A stretch of 64,000 nucleotides of DNA from the NCBI GenBank assembly GCA_963783965.1, contig CAWAPQ010000014.1:397178-461177 (forward strand), read 5' to 3'. Below the pieces are notes generated by a model. The model had not been told where the DNA came from. It searched no databases and saw nothing but the letters and a program-made list of their open reading frames with translations. Position 1 is the first letter of the stretch. Every line of letters starts with the position of its first letter. Origin of the DNA: Bog-473 sp963783965 (GTDB lineage: Bacteria; Actinomycetota; Acidimicrobiia; Acidimicrobiales; RAAP-2). A program made the translations under genes and the position numbers. Shown here piece after piece: positions 36,053-45,361 of the stretch.

Positions 36053-37780
36053 GTGGAACGGGTGCTCTATGCCCCTCGGGCGCTACCACCCCTTCCCCCA
36101 GACGTGTCCCAGGACCCCGGACCCTACGTTGCCTGGTCTCGTGGCCACGAGGAGCAGCGGGCCAGAGGGACACGCTCGACCAGGAGGACCGATCTGTGCC
36201 TGGTCATGGCCGTGGTGGACGACGACCCGGCCGACATCCGGCGCACCCTCCAGAGCGTCCGGCGCCAGCGCGGAGGGTGGTCGCTCACCGTGGTCACAGC
36301 CCAGGACCGGCTGCCCGAGCTTCGGGCGCTGGTCCACAGCGGCACCGCGCTCCGCAACCGCCGACGGGTCCGGGTCCTGGGTGCCGGCGGACCCGGCGAC
36401 GAGTGCGAGCTCCTCGGGATCGGGATCGAGGCCGGCCGGGGGCTTCCACGAGCCTTGCTCTTCCCGGGCGACGTCTGGGCGCCCGATGCAGTCGCCCGGC
36501 TGGGCGCCGCCCTCACACCCGCCAACGTCGTCTATGCCGACGAGGACGCACTGGGCGCCGACGGAGTGGGGACAGCCCCCCGGTTCAAGCCCGACTTCTC
36601 ACCCGAGTTCCTGCTCACGAGCGCGTACGTCGGACGCCCCCTGGCCATGGGGGCAGATGTAGCGGACCATCTGCCCCGTCTCGCCGCGTCCGGCAGGGCC
36701 GCTCTCGAACACGAATGTGCGCTGGCCGCCACTGAAGCAGCGGACACCGTTGTCCACATTCCCGAGGTGTTGTGCCATCGGACGGAGCCGATCACGCGGG
36801 GTCCGGAACCCTCATCCGTCCGCCATGTTGCAGAGGCACTGCGCCGCCGGGAGGACGACGCGGGAGTTGTGACCGGTGCGGGCTCCGGCCCATACCGCAT
36901 TGTGCGGTCCGCCCCGACCGATCTTCCCGTGAGCATTCTGATCCCCTTTCGCGATGAGCCGCGACTCCTGCGGGCCTGCGTGGACTCCATCGTCGCCACC
37001 ACTGGCGAGCATGCCAGCGTCGAGCTCGTGCTGATCGACAACGGATCCTCCGATCCTGAGACGCACACGTTGGTCGAGCGCCTGGCGGACAGCCCGGACG
37101 TGCGCGTGCTGACCGACCCCCGGCCGTTCAACTGGGCGGAACTCAACAACGCGGGAGCGCGGGAGGCCCGCGGGGACGTCCTCCTGTTCCTCAACAATGA
37201 CATCGAGGCAATTCGGAATGGTTGGTTGTCCGCGCTGTTGGCCCAGGCCCTGCGGCAGGACGTCGCGGCGGCGGGAGCCCGGCTCCTCTATCCCGATCGG
37301 CGACTGCAGCACTGCGGTCTCGTCGTGGGGCTCACCGGCGCTGCGGGGCATGTCCTCGCTGGGCTGCCTGAGGACGACCCCGGCTACTTGCTGATGGCGA
37401 CCGCAACCCGTGAATGCTCGGCCGTGACCGGTGCATGCCTGGCGACGCGGCGCGTCGTCTTCGAGGCTCTGGGAGGATTCGACGAGACCCTCGGGGTCGA
37501 TCTCAACGACGTCGACTACTGCCTCCGCGCCGCCACGTTGGGCTTCCGCACCCTGTACGAGCCCGCGGCGGAGCTGATCCACCATGAGTCGCCGAGTCGC
37601 GGCACGGCGGGGGGCGTGGGGGATGTCCTCAAGTTCGTCGACCGATGGAAGGCGTACATTTCCGAAGGCGACCGCTACTTGAGTCCACACCTCACTCGTG
37701 CGGATCCGTCGTGCGCACTGGCACGCCCCGGAGAGGAGGATGACTGGAACCGATGGTACGCGACGCTCACGATGCAGTGA
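36053..37780 (+). CDS. Glycosyltransferase family 2 with duplicated architecture
   Basis: A 575-residue protein. Residues about 45-230 look like a degenerate GT2-type domain (VYADEDALG, RFKPDFSPEFLL) that lacks a convincing catalytic motif. Residues 300-540 are a full GT2 domain with SILIPFRDE, VLIDNGSSDPET, the LFLNNDIE metal motif near 380, the acceptor region FDETLGVDLNDVDYCLR and HHESPSRG. This arrangement is common in O-antigen-like and teichoic-type clusters, where rhamnosyl or galactosyl residues are added. No membrane segment is seen, so it acts from the cytoplasm. GTG 36053 is the start by the leaderless element. It overlaps the next gene by 28 bases. Confidence 0.9.
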   Translation: MERVLYAPRALPPLPPDVSQDPGPYVAWSRGHEEQRARGTRSTRRTDLCLVMAVVDDDPADIRRTLQSVRRQRGGWSLTVVTAQDRLPELRALVHSGTALRNRRRVRVLGAGGPGDECELLGIGIEAGRGLPRALLFPGDVWAPDAVARLGAALTPANVVYADEDALGADGVGTAPRFKPDFSPEFLLTSAYVGRPLAMGADVADHLPRLAASGRAALEHECALAATEAADTVVHIPEVLCHRTEPITRGPEPSSVRHVAEALRRREDDAGVVTGAGSGPYRIVRSAPTDLPVSILIPFRDEPRLLRACVDSIVATTGEHASVELVLIDNGSSDPETHTLVERLADSPDVRVLTDPRPFNWAELNNAGAREARGDVLLFLNNDIEAIRNGWLSALLAQALRQDVAAAGARLLYPDRRLQHCGLVVGLTGAAGHVLAGLPEDDPGYLLMATATRECSAVTGACLATRRVVFEALGGFDETLGVDLNDVDYCLRAATLGFRTLYEPAAELIHHESPSRGTAGGVGDVLKFVDRWKAYISEGDRYLSPHLTRADPSCALARPGEEDDWNRWYATLTMQ

Positions 37781-38157
37781 CGGACGAGCCGGAGCTCGCG
37801 CCGCGCATGCTGCACCAACCTGCAGACTTCCCTCCCCCGGCAGGACACGTCGGTGAGACGAGCTCCCTGATGCTGTTCCGTCGTGTCTGGTCGGACCGAC
37901 AGAACGCAACGAACCGGTCACTCCGCCGCTGGGCTGGACGGATAACAGGACGATCGGATCGTCGGCTTCTGCTTGCACTCGCGAGCGCCACGGAAGCCAT
38001 GGCGGCCCACTGCGATCTACTGGTCGACCGCCTCACGACGCAGGAGGCGGTCACGGCCGACCTTGCCAGCACCTTCGGCCAGGAAATCACGAAGTTGCGG
38101 GCGGAGGTCATCCATCTACGGCGCAGCCTGGCCGCACTCAACGAGGCGGAGTCGTGA
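37753..38157 (+). CDS. Small coiled-coil protein in glycan cluster
   Basis: A 134-residue protein not resembling a known enzyme. The first 45 residues are Pro/His rich. From about 45 on, a basic stretch (VWSDRQNATNRSLRRWAGR) leads to a regular helix with leucine heptads (LLVDRLTTQEAVTADLASTF, LRAEVIHLRRSLAALNEA). It overlaps its neighbours on both sides (28 bases before, GTGA after), so it is co-translated with two glycosyltransferases. A scaffold or chain-length role is possible; similar coiled coils end other proteins of this cluster. Confidence 0.7.
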   Translation: MVRDAHDAVTDEPELAPRMLHQPADFPPPAGHVGETSSLMLFRRVWSDRQNATNRSLRRWAGRITGRSDRRLLLALASATEAMAAHCDLLVDRLTTQEAVTADLASTFGQEITKLRAEVIHLRRSLAALNEAES

Positions 38158-39089
38158 CCCGACAAGTGGCGGTCGTCATCGGCCGCCGCTGGCTCGAACC
38201 CCGGAGTGAGCTGGCCTTCGCGACCCGTTCGCTGGCGGCGGCGGCCAGTCGTTGCGGACCGGTGGCCATTCTGGTCCCGGGCGACCCAGGGAGGCGCGCC
38301 GCCGACGGGGCGTTCGATCTTCGCGGCATGGGGTCGCCGGGAGCCCTGCGGTGGCCGGAGGAGCTGTCGACCGAGACGACCGTCATTGTGGACGAGCTGA
38401 CAACCGACGTCGCAACGCTGCTGGCCTCCACGCATCCCGCATCCGTGTTCGCCATCTGGGCTCCACGTGACACGCAACAGCCGACCTGGCGCCCTCTGCC
38501 ACTGGTCGGCGGCCCCGAACCGGTCGGCGTCCACGTACCGGTCAACCGGCTGGCCGAGAAGTATCGCCATCACGGATTCGGCTTCACGGACTACCCGCTT
38601 GTGCTGAGTAACCGAACGGGCGCCGAGGGTGAGGAGCCTCCTCCGGCCGCGGCCTGGATCAGCGCTGACGACGTCGAAGCCGATGTCGTGGTCGTCGAGG
38701 ACGCGGTGGCGTGGGCATGGAAGGGTCGTGCGCTCCGAGGCAAGGTCTCGGTTGACACACGGATGGATCTGTGGCGGCTTCTCGCGCACGCAAACGTCTG
38801 CATCGACCTAGGGCCCGGTCCGTACATAGCCCGAGAATGCATTGAGGCCCTCCGCTTCGGGACACCAATCGTCGTGCCGAACCAGACCGGACCCGCCGCG
38901 TTCCACGCTCAGGCGAGCGGTGGCTCCACCTTCAGTGACCCAGAGGACCTGCTGGCGGCTGTCTCCAGCATGAAGGACGAGGCGAAACGGTCAGAGGTCT
39001 CGAATGCCGGTCGGCGCTACTCCGATAGTCATTTCGGCGACCCCGCCAGCCTTGTCACACGCGTGCAGGCACTGCTCGGTGAGGGATGA
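38154..39089 (+). CDS. Glycosyltransferase-like protein (GT-B fold C-terminus)
   Basis: A 311-residue protein. The start VAVVIGRRWLEPRSELAFA suggests a Rossmann half-domain. The C-terminal part has VCIDLGPGPYIARECIEALRFGTPIVVPNQTG and GSTFSDPEDLLAAV, the layout of the donor-binding domain of GT1/GT4 enzymes, with E in RECIEAL at the place of the nucleotide-contacting residue. There is no full E-x7-E motif, so activity is uncertain. Its GTG start overlaps the coiled-coil gene (GTGA). It ends the first transcription group before a 356-base gap. Confidence 0.7.
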   Translation: MTRQVAVVIGRRWLEPRSELAFATRSLAAAASRCGPVAILVPGDPGRRAADGAFDLRGMGSPGALRWPEELSTETTVIVDELTTDVATLLASTHPASVFAIWAPRDTQQPTWRPLPLVGGPEPVGVHVPVNRLAEKYRHHGFGFTDYPLVLSNRTGAEGEEPPPAAAWISADDVEADVVVVEDAVAWAWKGRALRGKVSVDTRMDLWRLLAHANVCIDLGPGPYIARECIEALRFGTPIVVPNQTGPAAFHAQASGGSTFSDPEDLLAAVSSMKDEAKRSEVSNAGRRYSDSHFGDPASLVTRVQALLGEG

Positions 39090-39445
39090 TCCCGCGGTCC
39101 GCCTCGAGACCGGTAACCCGAAGAGCTCGTGTCGTCCAGCAGTGCCGGTCGCGTCAACCGGAAATTGGTAGGAGGACCTCCGGCGACCAGGCCGTTCCAC
39201 GGTGGCGGCGTGGTGGCCTGCACGGCCCGTTTCGCGAGATCCACGTCGTCGAGGAAGATCAGACGAGACCCGATTCCTCACGAGATTCATGGATCCCTAC
39301 TATGGTGGCAAGAGCCCAGCACATCTCTTCCGGCAGCAGGCCCAACCTCGATTTCAAGTGGTGACACGACAGATGGACACGAGCAACCAAATGTCTCCGG
39401 GCCGTCCGCCGCGGCGTCCCTAGCGACCGGCACCTACTTGGACAC
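39090..39445 (+). other. Intergenic stretch without a convincing gene
   Basis: This 356-base gap has slightly lower G+C than its flanks. Small open frames on both strands show no family features. A TACTAT (39298-39303) could be a -10 element, and TACTTG (39435-39440) lies five bases before the next GTG. I see no repeat, tRNA or strong hairpin. Confidence 0.5.
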
Positions 39446-40699
39446 GTGACCATCGCTCCGCAATCCGGTTCCTCAGAGCTGGGATCCTCGAAGTCCGTCG
39501 TGAACCTCCTCTCCCAGGACGCGGCGGCCCTCGAGGCAATCCTTCGCACAGACGATCTTCCCGTTGCCAACAGCACGTGGAGCCCCTTCCTTCCCTTCCT
39601 GTCGTGGCTCGTCTCCTTGCTCAATCCCGAACTCACGGTCGATCTCGGGTTCGAGGTCGATTCACCCTTCCACGCAGTGTGGCGAGCCGCCCAGCGTCTG
39701 GAGTCTCCGTCCAAATGCGTTGTGGTGCTGCTGGCCGAGGCGGGGCAGTCAGAGCAAGAGCGCCGGTCGGCGGAGCAACGATTCAACGCTGTGATCGCGC
39801 AATCAGCACTCCGATTTGGCGGAACGCTCGAAGGCGTCGTCGAGGAGCCGGATAGCCCAGTCGATGAGGGCGGAGTCGCCACATCCGGATTCCCCCCGAT
39901 TCACCTCTTGCACCTGGGACTCTCTCACGATGGACGGCGGGCTCCGAGCTACCTGCAGAAATGGATCGATGGCATGGCGCCCGGCGGTGTGCTCGTCATC
40001 CCGAACACCCGATCAACGGGAAGCTCCGAGTTCGCAGAAGCCCGTCGCTACGTCGCAGACCGTGTTCCTTCCACGGTCATCAGTTTCGGACCCAACTCGG
40101 AGATCTTGGTCGCGCAGGTCCCACGCAATGGTGCGACACCGTTGGTCAACCTCCTCGACGACGCTCCCCCGGCGTTTCGCGGGCTCTTTGCACTCTTCGC
40201 GGAACGGTCCGAATTCCGTCATGTCTTGGGGTCAGAGCCGATATCACCATCCGCTCTCAGCGCATTCATCGCCTCCATACACGAGAGCCGACAAACGGAG
40301 AGGGAGACATTTCAGATCGCCCTCAACGCAACCCGGGAAACGATGGCGGTCCTGGCGACGGAGGCGGGGGGGTTGAGGGTCGAGTTGGCCCAGTTCAAGG
40401 AACAGGCGAGTCTGGAGAAAGCCGCCATGTTGGATGAATACTTCGGACGACTTGACGAGCTCACGGCAAAGTTGTCGACATCGGCTGCTCGCTACACCCG
40501 AGAGCTCACCATTCGGGAACTTGCCCTTGAAGCGCGAGAGCGCGAAGCCGAAGTGCTCGCCGGTGAAGCCGCCGAGGCGCAACGGCGGGTTGCCGAGCTC
40601 ATGCACTCTTCCTCCTGGCGCATAACCGCTCCCGTCCGACTGCTGTCACGCCTCATTGGATCGGGCCGCACCAGAGATGCATCCCTGCCTCGCGACTGA
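39446..40699 (+). CDS. Degenerate class I methyltransferase with C-terminal coiled coil
   Basis: A 417-residue protein. The first 220 residues follow the Methyltransf_24 plan: LTVDLGFEVDSPFHAV stands where the SAM-binding glycine motif would be, and IHLLHLGLSHDGRRA and MAPGGVLVIPNT follow. The glycine-rich SAM loop is not conserved, so methyl transfer is doubtful. Residues 260-400 form a coiled coil rich in Glu/Ala, ending with MHSSSWRITAPVRLLSRL, a tail often seen on glycosyltransferases of surface clusters. GTG 39446 is the start. It precedes the bifunctional glycosyltransferase by seven bases. Confidence 0.75.
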   Translation: MTIAPQSGSSELGSSKSVVNLLSQDAAALEAILRTDDLPVANSTWSPFLPFLSWLVSLLNPELTVDLGFEVDSPFHAVWRAAQRLESPSKCVVVLLAEAGQSEQERRSAEQRFNAVIAQSALRFGGTLEGVVEEPDSPVDEGGVATSGFPPIHLLHLGLSHDGRRAPSYLQKWIDGMAPGGVLVIPNTRSTGSSEFAEARRYVADRVPSTVISFGPNSEILVAQVPRNGATPLVNLLDDAPPAFRGLFALFAERSEFRHVLGSEPISPSALSAFIASIHESRQTERETFQIALNATRETMAVLATEAGGLRVELAQFKEQASLEKAAMLDEYFGRLDELTAKLSTSAARYTRELTIRELALEAREREAEVLAGEAAEAQRRVAELMHSSSWRITAPVRLLSRLIGSGRTRDASLPRD

Positions 40700-40706
40700 G
40701 AATCAG

Positions 40707-42704
40707 ATGGCGCTGCAGGGAGAGCATGCAGACTTTCACCAGAACATCTCAATCATCGTTCTCAACTACAACCAGGCGAACACAACGGTTGAGTGCATCG
40801 AGGCCCTTCATCGAGCTTCGAGCGAGCTGATTCGGGAAATTGTCGTCGTGGACAATGGCTCCGATGACGAAGAGGTTGCCATTCTCCGTCGACACGGGCG
40901 CTCCCGGCGATTCACGCTTGTAGAGGTCGGAGAGAATCGATACTTCAGCGAGGGGAACAACATCGGGGTGGATCACACCTCGACCGACTACATCGTTCTG
41001 CTCAACAACGACGCCTTCGTGCATCCGGGCTGGATCGAGACGTTGGCGGGAACGATGGAGAAGGACCCATCGATTGCGGCAGTGGGGCCGATGTTCCTGT
41101 ACCCCGATGGTCGCGTCCAGGAAGTCGGTGGCGTCGCGCTCGCGACGGGAGATGTGGTGCAGATCGGCAAAGGGTCGGTCTGGGGCCCCGAGCATTTCGA
41201 CACGGTCTGTGCCGTTGACTTCTGCTCGGCCGCGTGCCTCATGATGCGTCGGGCAGACTACCTCCAGGTGGGCGGACTCGGCTTCGAATGGGAACCGGCC
41301 TACTACGAAGACACTGACCTCTGTCTCAAGCTTTGGACTTCATGCGGCAAGGTGGTCGTGAATCCGCTGGCCCGCGTCACACATATCGAGAGTCACACCA
41401 CATCCGATCGACGGCTCCAGCTCCAGAACATTTCTGAAATCAACAGAGCACGCTTCGTGTCCAAGTGGGGCTCCTGGCTTGCGCTGCGGCAACTCGCGGG
41501 GACCTTCGTGACCGGAGGAGCGCCGGCGCCTGACCACGAAGCAACCGTCGCGCATCTTCCGGTTCCTCTGAGGTCGCAGGCGCGTGCAGCCCGGCCACCC
41601 TATGTACTCTTTTCGCCCTATCCCCTCGTACCCGGCGGCGGAGAGCGGGTCATGTTCGAGTTGGCGGACTTCCTGAGTTCTGGTGCCGGGGTGGAGAACG
41701 TCATCTTCAGCACGCCGCACCCTTACAGCTCCATCCGGATGGCCCAGATCTCGTCAACATTCGGATTCACCAACCCCGTGGCAACCCCCCAACCACTCGC
41801 CGAGATCGACCGATCGGATTGCCAGTTCGCAGTCATTCTCGGCAACTCGATCGTGCCCCCGATTGAACCCTTCGGACTCCGCTGTGCGTACATCCTCCAA
41901 TTCCCTTTTTCGATGCCAGATGAGGAAATAGCGGAGCACGGACACCGGCTGAGCCAGCTCAGTGAGATCTGGGTCTATTCGGAGTTCGTGCGCCGTCACG
42001 TCAACGGCCTGATCCGCCTCTACGGACTGCCCGCGCCTCCGATCCGCATCGTTCCGCCGCCGGCTCAATGGGCCGGAGCAGAGCCAGGGTCACCGTGGCC
42101 GGAACGAACGAGAATCCTCACCGTCGGGCGCTTCTTCGCCGGAGGACACAACAAGCGACAGGACGCGGTCATCGAAGCCTTTCGTCGGCTCAACGAGCGG
42201 ATGCCCTCGAGTCTGGAGCTCGCATTGGCGGGATCGATCCATCCGACCGCCGAGGGCAGGGAGCGGTTCCGCGACCTCCAGGACATGGCGGATGGACTCA
42301 ACTCCTCGTTCCACCCCAACATCAGCCGAGACGACCTGGCCCGGCTGTACATGAGCTCCGCCATCCTGATCCACGCAGCCGGAATGGGTGTTGACGAGCT
42401 CGAATTTCCCGAGCAGATGGAGCATTTCGGTATTACCCCGGTGGAAGCCGCCAGCTTCGGCTGCATCCCGGTGGTGTTCGCCGGGGGTGGCCCGAAGGAT
42501 GTCGTGCGCGAGCTCGGCTGTGACACAGGCTTTCGGACCATTGACGAGTGCGTCGACATCGTGGAATCGCTCCTGGGCGATCCATTGGGGTCGACGGCGC
42601 TCAGTGAGCACCTGATCGGCAGTGCCGCGCTGTTCTCGGCAGAGCAGTTTCGCGTTCGGGTGGCGGAGGCGATCACAAGCATGGGTCTCGATCTTCCCTC
42701 ATGA
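40707..42704 (+). CDS. Two-domain glycosyltransferase (GT2 followed by GT4)
   Basis: A 665-residue fusion. Residues about 10-240 are GT2: ISIIVLNYNQANTTVECIEAL, VVVDNGSDDEE, the metal motif LLNNDAF near 98 and the acceptor motif YYEDTDLCLKLW. Residues about 300-650 are GT-B/GT4: LFSPYPLVPGGGERVMFEL, ILTVGRFFAGGHNKRQD and EHFGITPVEAASFGCIPVVF. The protein can thus add two different sugars in sequence. ATG 40707 is preferred (family begins shortly after); TTG 40656 or ATG 40677 would extend into the previous gene. Its stop overlaps the WbsX start (ATGA). No membrane segments. Confidence 0.88.
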   Translation: MALQGEHADFHQNISIIVLNYNQANTTVECIEALHRASSELIREIVVVDNGSDDEEVAILRRHGRSRRFTLVEVGENRYFSEGNNIGVDHTSTDYIVLLNNDAFVHPGWIETLAGTMEKDPSIAAVGPMFLYPDGRVQEVGGVALATGDVVQIGKGSVWGPEHFDTVCAVDFCSAACLMMRRADYLQVGGLGFEWEPAYYEDTDLCLKLWTSCGKVVVNPLARVTHIESHTTSDRRLQLQNISEINRARFVSKWGSWLALRQLAGTFVTGGAPAPDHEATVAHLPVPLRSQARAARPPYVLFSPYPLVPGGGERVMFELADFLSSGAGVENVIFSTPHPYSSIRMAQISSTFGFTNPVATPQPLAEIDRSDCQFAVILGNSIVPPIEPFGLRCAYILQFPFSMPDEEIAEHGHRLSQLSEIWVYSEFVRRHVNGLIRLYGLPAPPIRIVPPPAQWAGAEPGSPWPERTRILTVGRFFAGGHNKRQDAVIEAFRRLNERMPSSLELALAGSIHPTAEGRERFRDLQDMADGLNSSFHPNISRDDLARLYMSSAILIHAAGMGVDELEFPEQMEHFGITPVEAASFGCIPVVFAGGGPKDVVRELGCDTGFRTIDECVDIVESLLGDPLGSTALSEHLIGSAALFSAEQFRVRVAEAITSMGLDLPS

Positions 42705-43861
42705 CCGCGCCGGAGGCGCCCACTCGGCTCGGGCTGCGTGAGCGCAGCCTCCCGGCCGATCCTTCGTCGGAGCTCGAAGTCGCGGCTTTCTATCTGCCGC
42801 AGTTCCATGAAATTCCCGAGAACGACCTGTGGTGGGGTAAGGGATTTACGGAATGGACGAAGGTCCGCCGTGCGCGGCCGATGTATCCAGGCCACAGGCA
42901 GCCACAGATTCCACGGGATGGTTACTACTCGCTGGACAAGCCTGAGGTGATGCAACGACAATTCTCCCTGGCGTCACAGCACGGCATCAGTGCCTTCTGT
43001 CTGTACGCCTATTGGTTCGGAGGTCGTCGCTTACTCGAGGAGCCGCTGCAGCGGCTCCTCGAAACCCCTGGCCTCGGAGTCCGCTACTTCCTCTGCTGGG
43101 CGAACGAGAGTTGGTCGCGGGTCTGGGACGGGGGAAACGACGATCTCCTACTGGAGCAGACGCATTCAGCTCATGGCGATACTCGGATCGTTGACGACTT
43201 CGCTCACCATTTCTCGGATCCCAGGTACGTCCGGATCCACGGGAATCCGCTTTTCTTGATCTACCGGGCGGACCTGCTCGACGAGCCGAAACGGACGATC
43301 GGTGCTCTGCGCGAGCGAGCACACGCCATTGGCGTTGGTGACCTCCATCTGTCGATGGTCCAGAGCTTCAATCTGATCGACCCCGAGGTGTACGGGTTCG
43401 ATTCGGCGGTCGAGTTCCCACCTCACGGTTCTGTCGAACCGCCGAACATCATCGATCCTTCCGGCCCGGATACGCCCCGCCTATACGATCAGATGTCGTG
43501 GAACGGAACGCTCGTCGACTACGACCGGACGGTGGACTGGGCGCTTTCGAAGCCCACACCGGAGTTCCGCTGGTTCCGGTCGGCCATGCCGGGTTGGGAC
43601 AACTCGCCACGCCGCGGTGTTCGCTCGACCATGTACGTCAACGACAACGCAGAGGCGTTTCGTCGGTGGCTTGACGGTCTCATTGACTACACATATCGAT
43701 TCGGAGATCCCGAAGCCCGGCTTCTGTTCATCAACTCATGGAACGAGTGGGGAGAAGGCTCGCAGCTGGAGCCCGATCTCGATCGCGGCGATGCTCGTCT
43801 CAAGGCTGTGGCTTCAGCCGTTCGACGAGCCTCCGCCTCTTCAGGTCTCGGTTCGACCTAG
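42701..43861 (+). CDS. WbsX-like glycoside hydrolase/transferase (GH99-like)
   Basis: A 386-residue WbsX protein with the markers FYLPQFHEIPEND, GKGFTEW, YAYWFGGRRLLEEPL, FLCWANESWSRVWDG and NSWNEWGEGSQLEPD. The GH99-like fold is normally a glycan-cleaving or transglycosylating TIM barrel; in O-antigen-type clusters WbsX is found beside glycosyltransferases, but its exact reaction is not settled. It overlaps the two-domain glycosyltransferase (ATGA) and is the last gene of the cluster. A second, longer WbsX occurs at 55.9-57.5 kb. It converges on ppx. Confidence 0.9.
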   Translation: MTAPEAPTRLGLRERSLPADPSSELEVAAFYLPQFHEIPENDLWWGKGFTEWTKVRRARPMYPGHRQPQIPRDGYYSLDKPEVMQRQFSLASQHGISAFCLYAYWFGGRRLLEEPLQRLLETPGLGVRYFLCWANESWSRVWDGGNDDLLLEQTHSAHGDTRIVDDFAHHFSDPRYVRIHGNPLFLIYRADLLDEPKRTIGALRERAHAIGVGDLHLSMVQSFNLIDPEVYGFDSAVEFPPHGSVEPPNIIDPSGPDTPRLYDQMSWNGTLVDYDRTVDWALSKPTPEFRWFRSAMPGWDNSPRRGVRSTMYVNDNAEAFRRWLDGLIDYTYRFGDPEARLLFINSWNEWGEGSQLEPDLDRGDARLKAVASAVRRASASSGLGST

Positions 43862-43902
43862 TCGTCGCCACACGGTGGTCGAGGAGCGCGACGACTCGAT
43901 CT

Positions 43903-44841
43903 TCATTCCCTCACGCTGGCCTCCCGCAGCGACTGCACCAGGCCGTCGAGAATGTCGGACTCCGACACGATGCACCGCCGCAGACTGAGGCGGCGCATCA
44001 CTTCTCTGAGCACCAGGGCTCCGCCGAAAATGACGTCTTGGCGCCCTGGCGACAGGCCGGGTCGACGTCCTCGCACGACGACAGGTTCCGCCCCGAGGAG
44101 GTCACACCACCGCTCGACAGCTTGCAGTGGCAGTACCGCATGATGGATCGCCTGCCGGTCGTAGTCCACCAGGCCGAGTTCGAGCGATGCCAGCGTCGAG
44201 ACCGTGCCCGCCAGCCCCACGAGCCGCGCCCGACCGAGGTTCACCAGCTCCGGGATCTCCTGCTCCGCTAACGCCAGCTGTGCACCGATGAGGCGAACGG
44301 CATCAGCCACTTCGGACGCAGTCGGCGGGTCGCTACGCAGGACCCGTTCGGTGAGACGCACACATCCGACGTCCATGGAGTACGAGCGGACCGTGCCCCC
44401 GATTGCGGTGGTGACTTCCGTGGACCCGCCACCGATGTCGAGCACGACGACCCTGCCGTCGCCGCTGGGAAGGTCAGCGGTTGCGCCGGCGTAGGACAGC
44501 CGGCCCTCCTCTTGTCCGGAAAGGAGTTCGGCCGGGGCACCGATGATGTCGCCGGCCGGGAAGAGAAAATCCTGGCCGTTGACGGCGTCCCGCACTGCCG
44601 ACGTCGCGACCAGGCGCGCCCGCCCCACGCCCTCGCGGTCCATGATGGCGCGGTAGCCGCGCAATGCGGCGAACGTCCGCTCCAGGGCCTCGGGCTGCAG
44701 TCGATGCGTCGCGTCGACACCCACGCCCAGGCGGGTGATCGTCATTTCGCGGGCGCGCACGTCACCCGCCGAACCAACCACGAGCAGGCGGGTGGAGTTC
44801 GTTCCGCAGTCGAGCGCTGCCAGCGCGCCGCCGTCATTCAC
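43903..44841 (-). CDS. ppx: Exopolyphosphatase (Ppx/GppA)
   Basis: A 312-residue short-type Ppx/GppA phosphatase, as in Rv1026. Motifs: ALDCGTNSTRLLVV (phosphate 1), the GQEEGRLSYAGA region with the catalytic glutamate, VLDIGGGSTEV (phosphate 2), and GLAGTVSTLAS. It removes terminal phosphate from polyphosphate or the pentaphosphate group of pppGpp. GTG 44841 is preferred over GTG 44856 because GATACT lies seven bases upstream of it (leaderless). It ends the conserved run DUF501, FtsB-like, eno. Confidence 0.93.
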   Translation of the reverse strand: MNDGGALAALDCGTNSTRLLVVGSAGDVRAREMTITRLGVGVDATHRLQPEALERTFAALRGYRAIMDREGVGRARLVATSAVRDAVNGQDFLFPAGDIIGAPAELLSGQEEGRLSYAGATADLPSGDGRVVVLDIGGGSTEVTTAIGGTVRSYSMDVGCVRLTERVLRSDPPTASEVADAVRLIGAQLALAEQEIPELVNLGRARLVGLAGTVSTLASLELGLVDYDRQAIHHAVLPLQAVERWCDLLGAEPVVVRGRRPGLSPGRQDVIFGGALVLREVMRRLSLRRCIVSESDILDGLVQSLREASVRE

Positions 44842-44848
44842 GCCGCCG

Positions 44849-44854
44849 AGTATC
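44849..44854 (-). promoter_or_regulatory. -10 element of ppx
   Basis: GATACT on the minus strand ends seven bases before GTG 44841. It lies just after the DUF501 stop and would allow ppx to be transcribed apart from the operon. Confidence 0.35.
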
Positions 44855-44869
44855 ACAGAACGCCTGCTC

Positions 44870-45361
44870 TCAAGCCTCCTGCCGGGTCAGGCCCAACCTC
44901 TCGGCCACCCACGCCCCCACCGCGTCGTCACCGCCCGCCAGCCACCAGGCCACGTGGGCGTGCAGGCACTTGACGCCCCGACGAGTGCCGCCCACGCCCC
45001 CGCTGGGACGCGGCCCGGTCCAGTCATCCGGAATCAGCGCATCACGTTCGGCCGCGTAGCGCCGATGGTCCGCCGCCAGCGTTGCGGCGTCCACCTGCTC
45101 CCCCGCCTCCCGTACGCCACCGGCCGCCTCGAGCCGACCAACCAGGGTCCGCAACTCGGGGTCGACCAGCCAGAACCGAGTCGGCATGGGGGTTCCGTCA
45201 CGCAAGAAGGGCTCGTTGGCGATCACCACCGGGCGACCCGTGTCGCCGCGCACGACGATCGTGAAGGCGCCGCCCGGGTCCCGTCCGAGGAGCTGCGCCA
45301 CGGTCGCCGCGTCGGTCTCCCCGCCCGGCGACGCCCCACGCGGCTCCTCTCCGGGGCTCAA
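44870..45361 (-). CDS. DUF501 domain protein
   Basis: A 163-residue protein like Rv1025. The conserved core is VVIANEPFLRDGTPMPTRFWL and the C-terminal GGTRRGVKCLHAHVAWWLAGG, containing the invariant Cys-Leu-His. The function is unknown; its place between ppx and the FtsB-like gene is conserved across actinobacteria. The TTG start at 45361 overlaps the stop of the FtsB-like gene (TTGA). Confidence 0.9.
   Translation of the reverse strand: MSPGEEPRGASPGGETDAATVAQLLGRDPGGAFTIVVRGDTGRPVVIANEPFLRDGTPMPTRFWLVDPELRTLVGRLEAAGGVREAGEQVDAATLAADHRRYAAERDALIPDDWTGPRPSGGVGGTRRGVKCLHAHVAWWLAGGDDAVGAWVAERLGLTRQEA

Noticed and set aside
38401..39089. Full catalytic GT4 assignment for the 38.2 kb protein
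   Set aside because: The E-x7-E donor motif is not complete; kept only as glycosyltransferase-like.
39029..39244. Minus-strand open frame in the 39.1-39.4 kb gap
   Set aside because: No ribosome site, no family features, opposite to its operon context.
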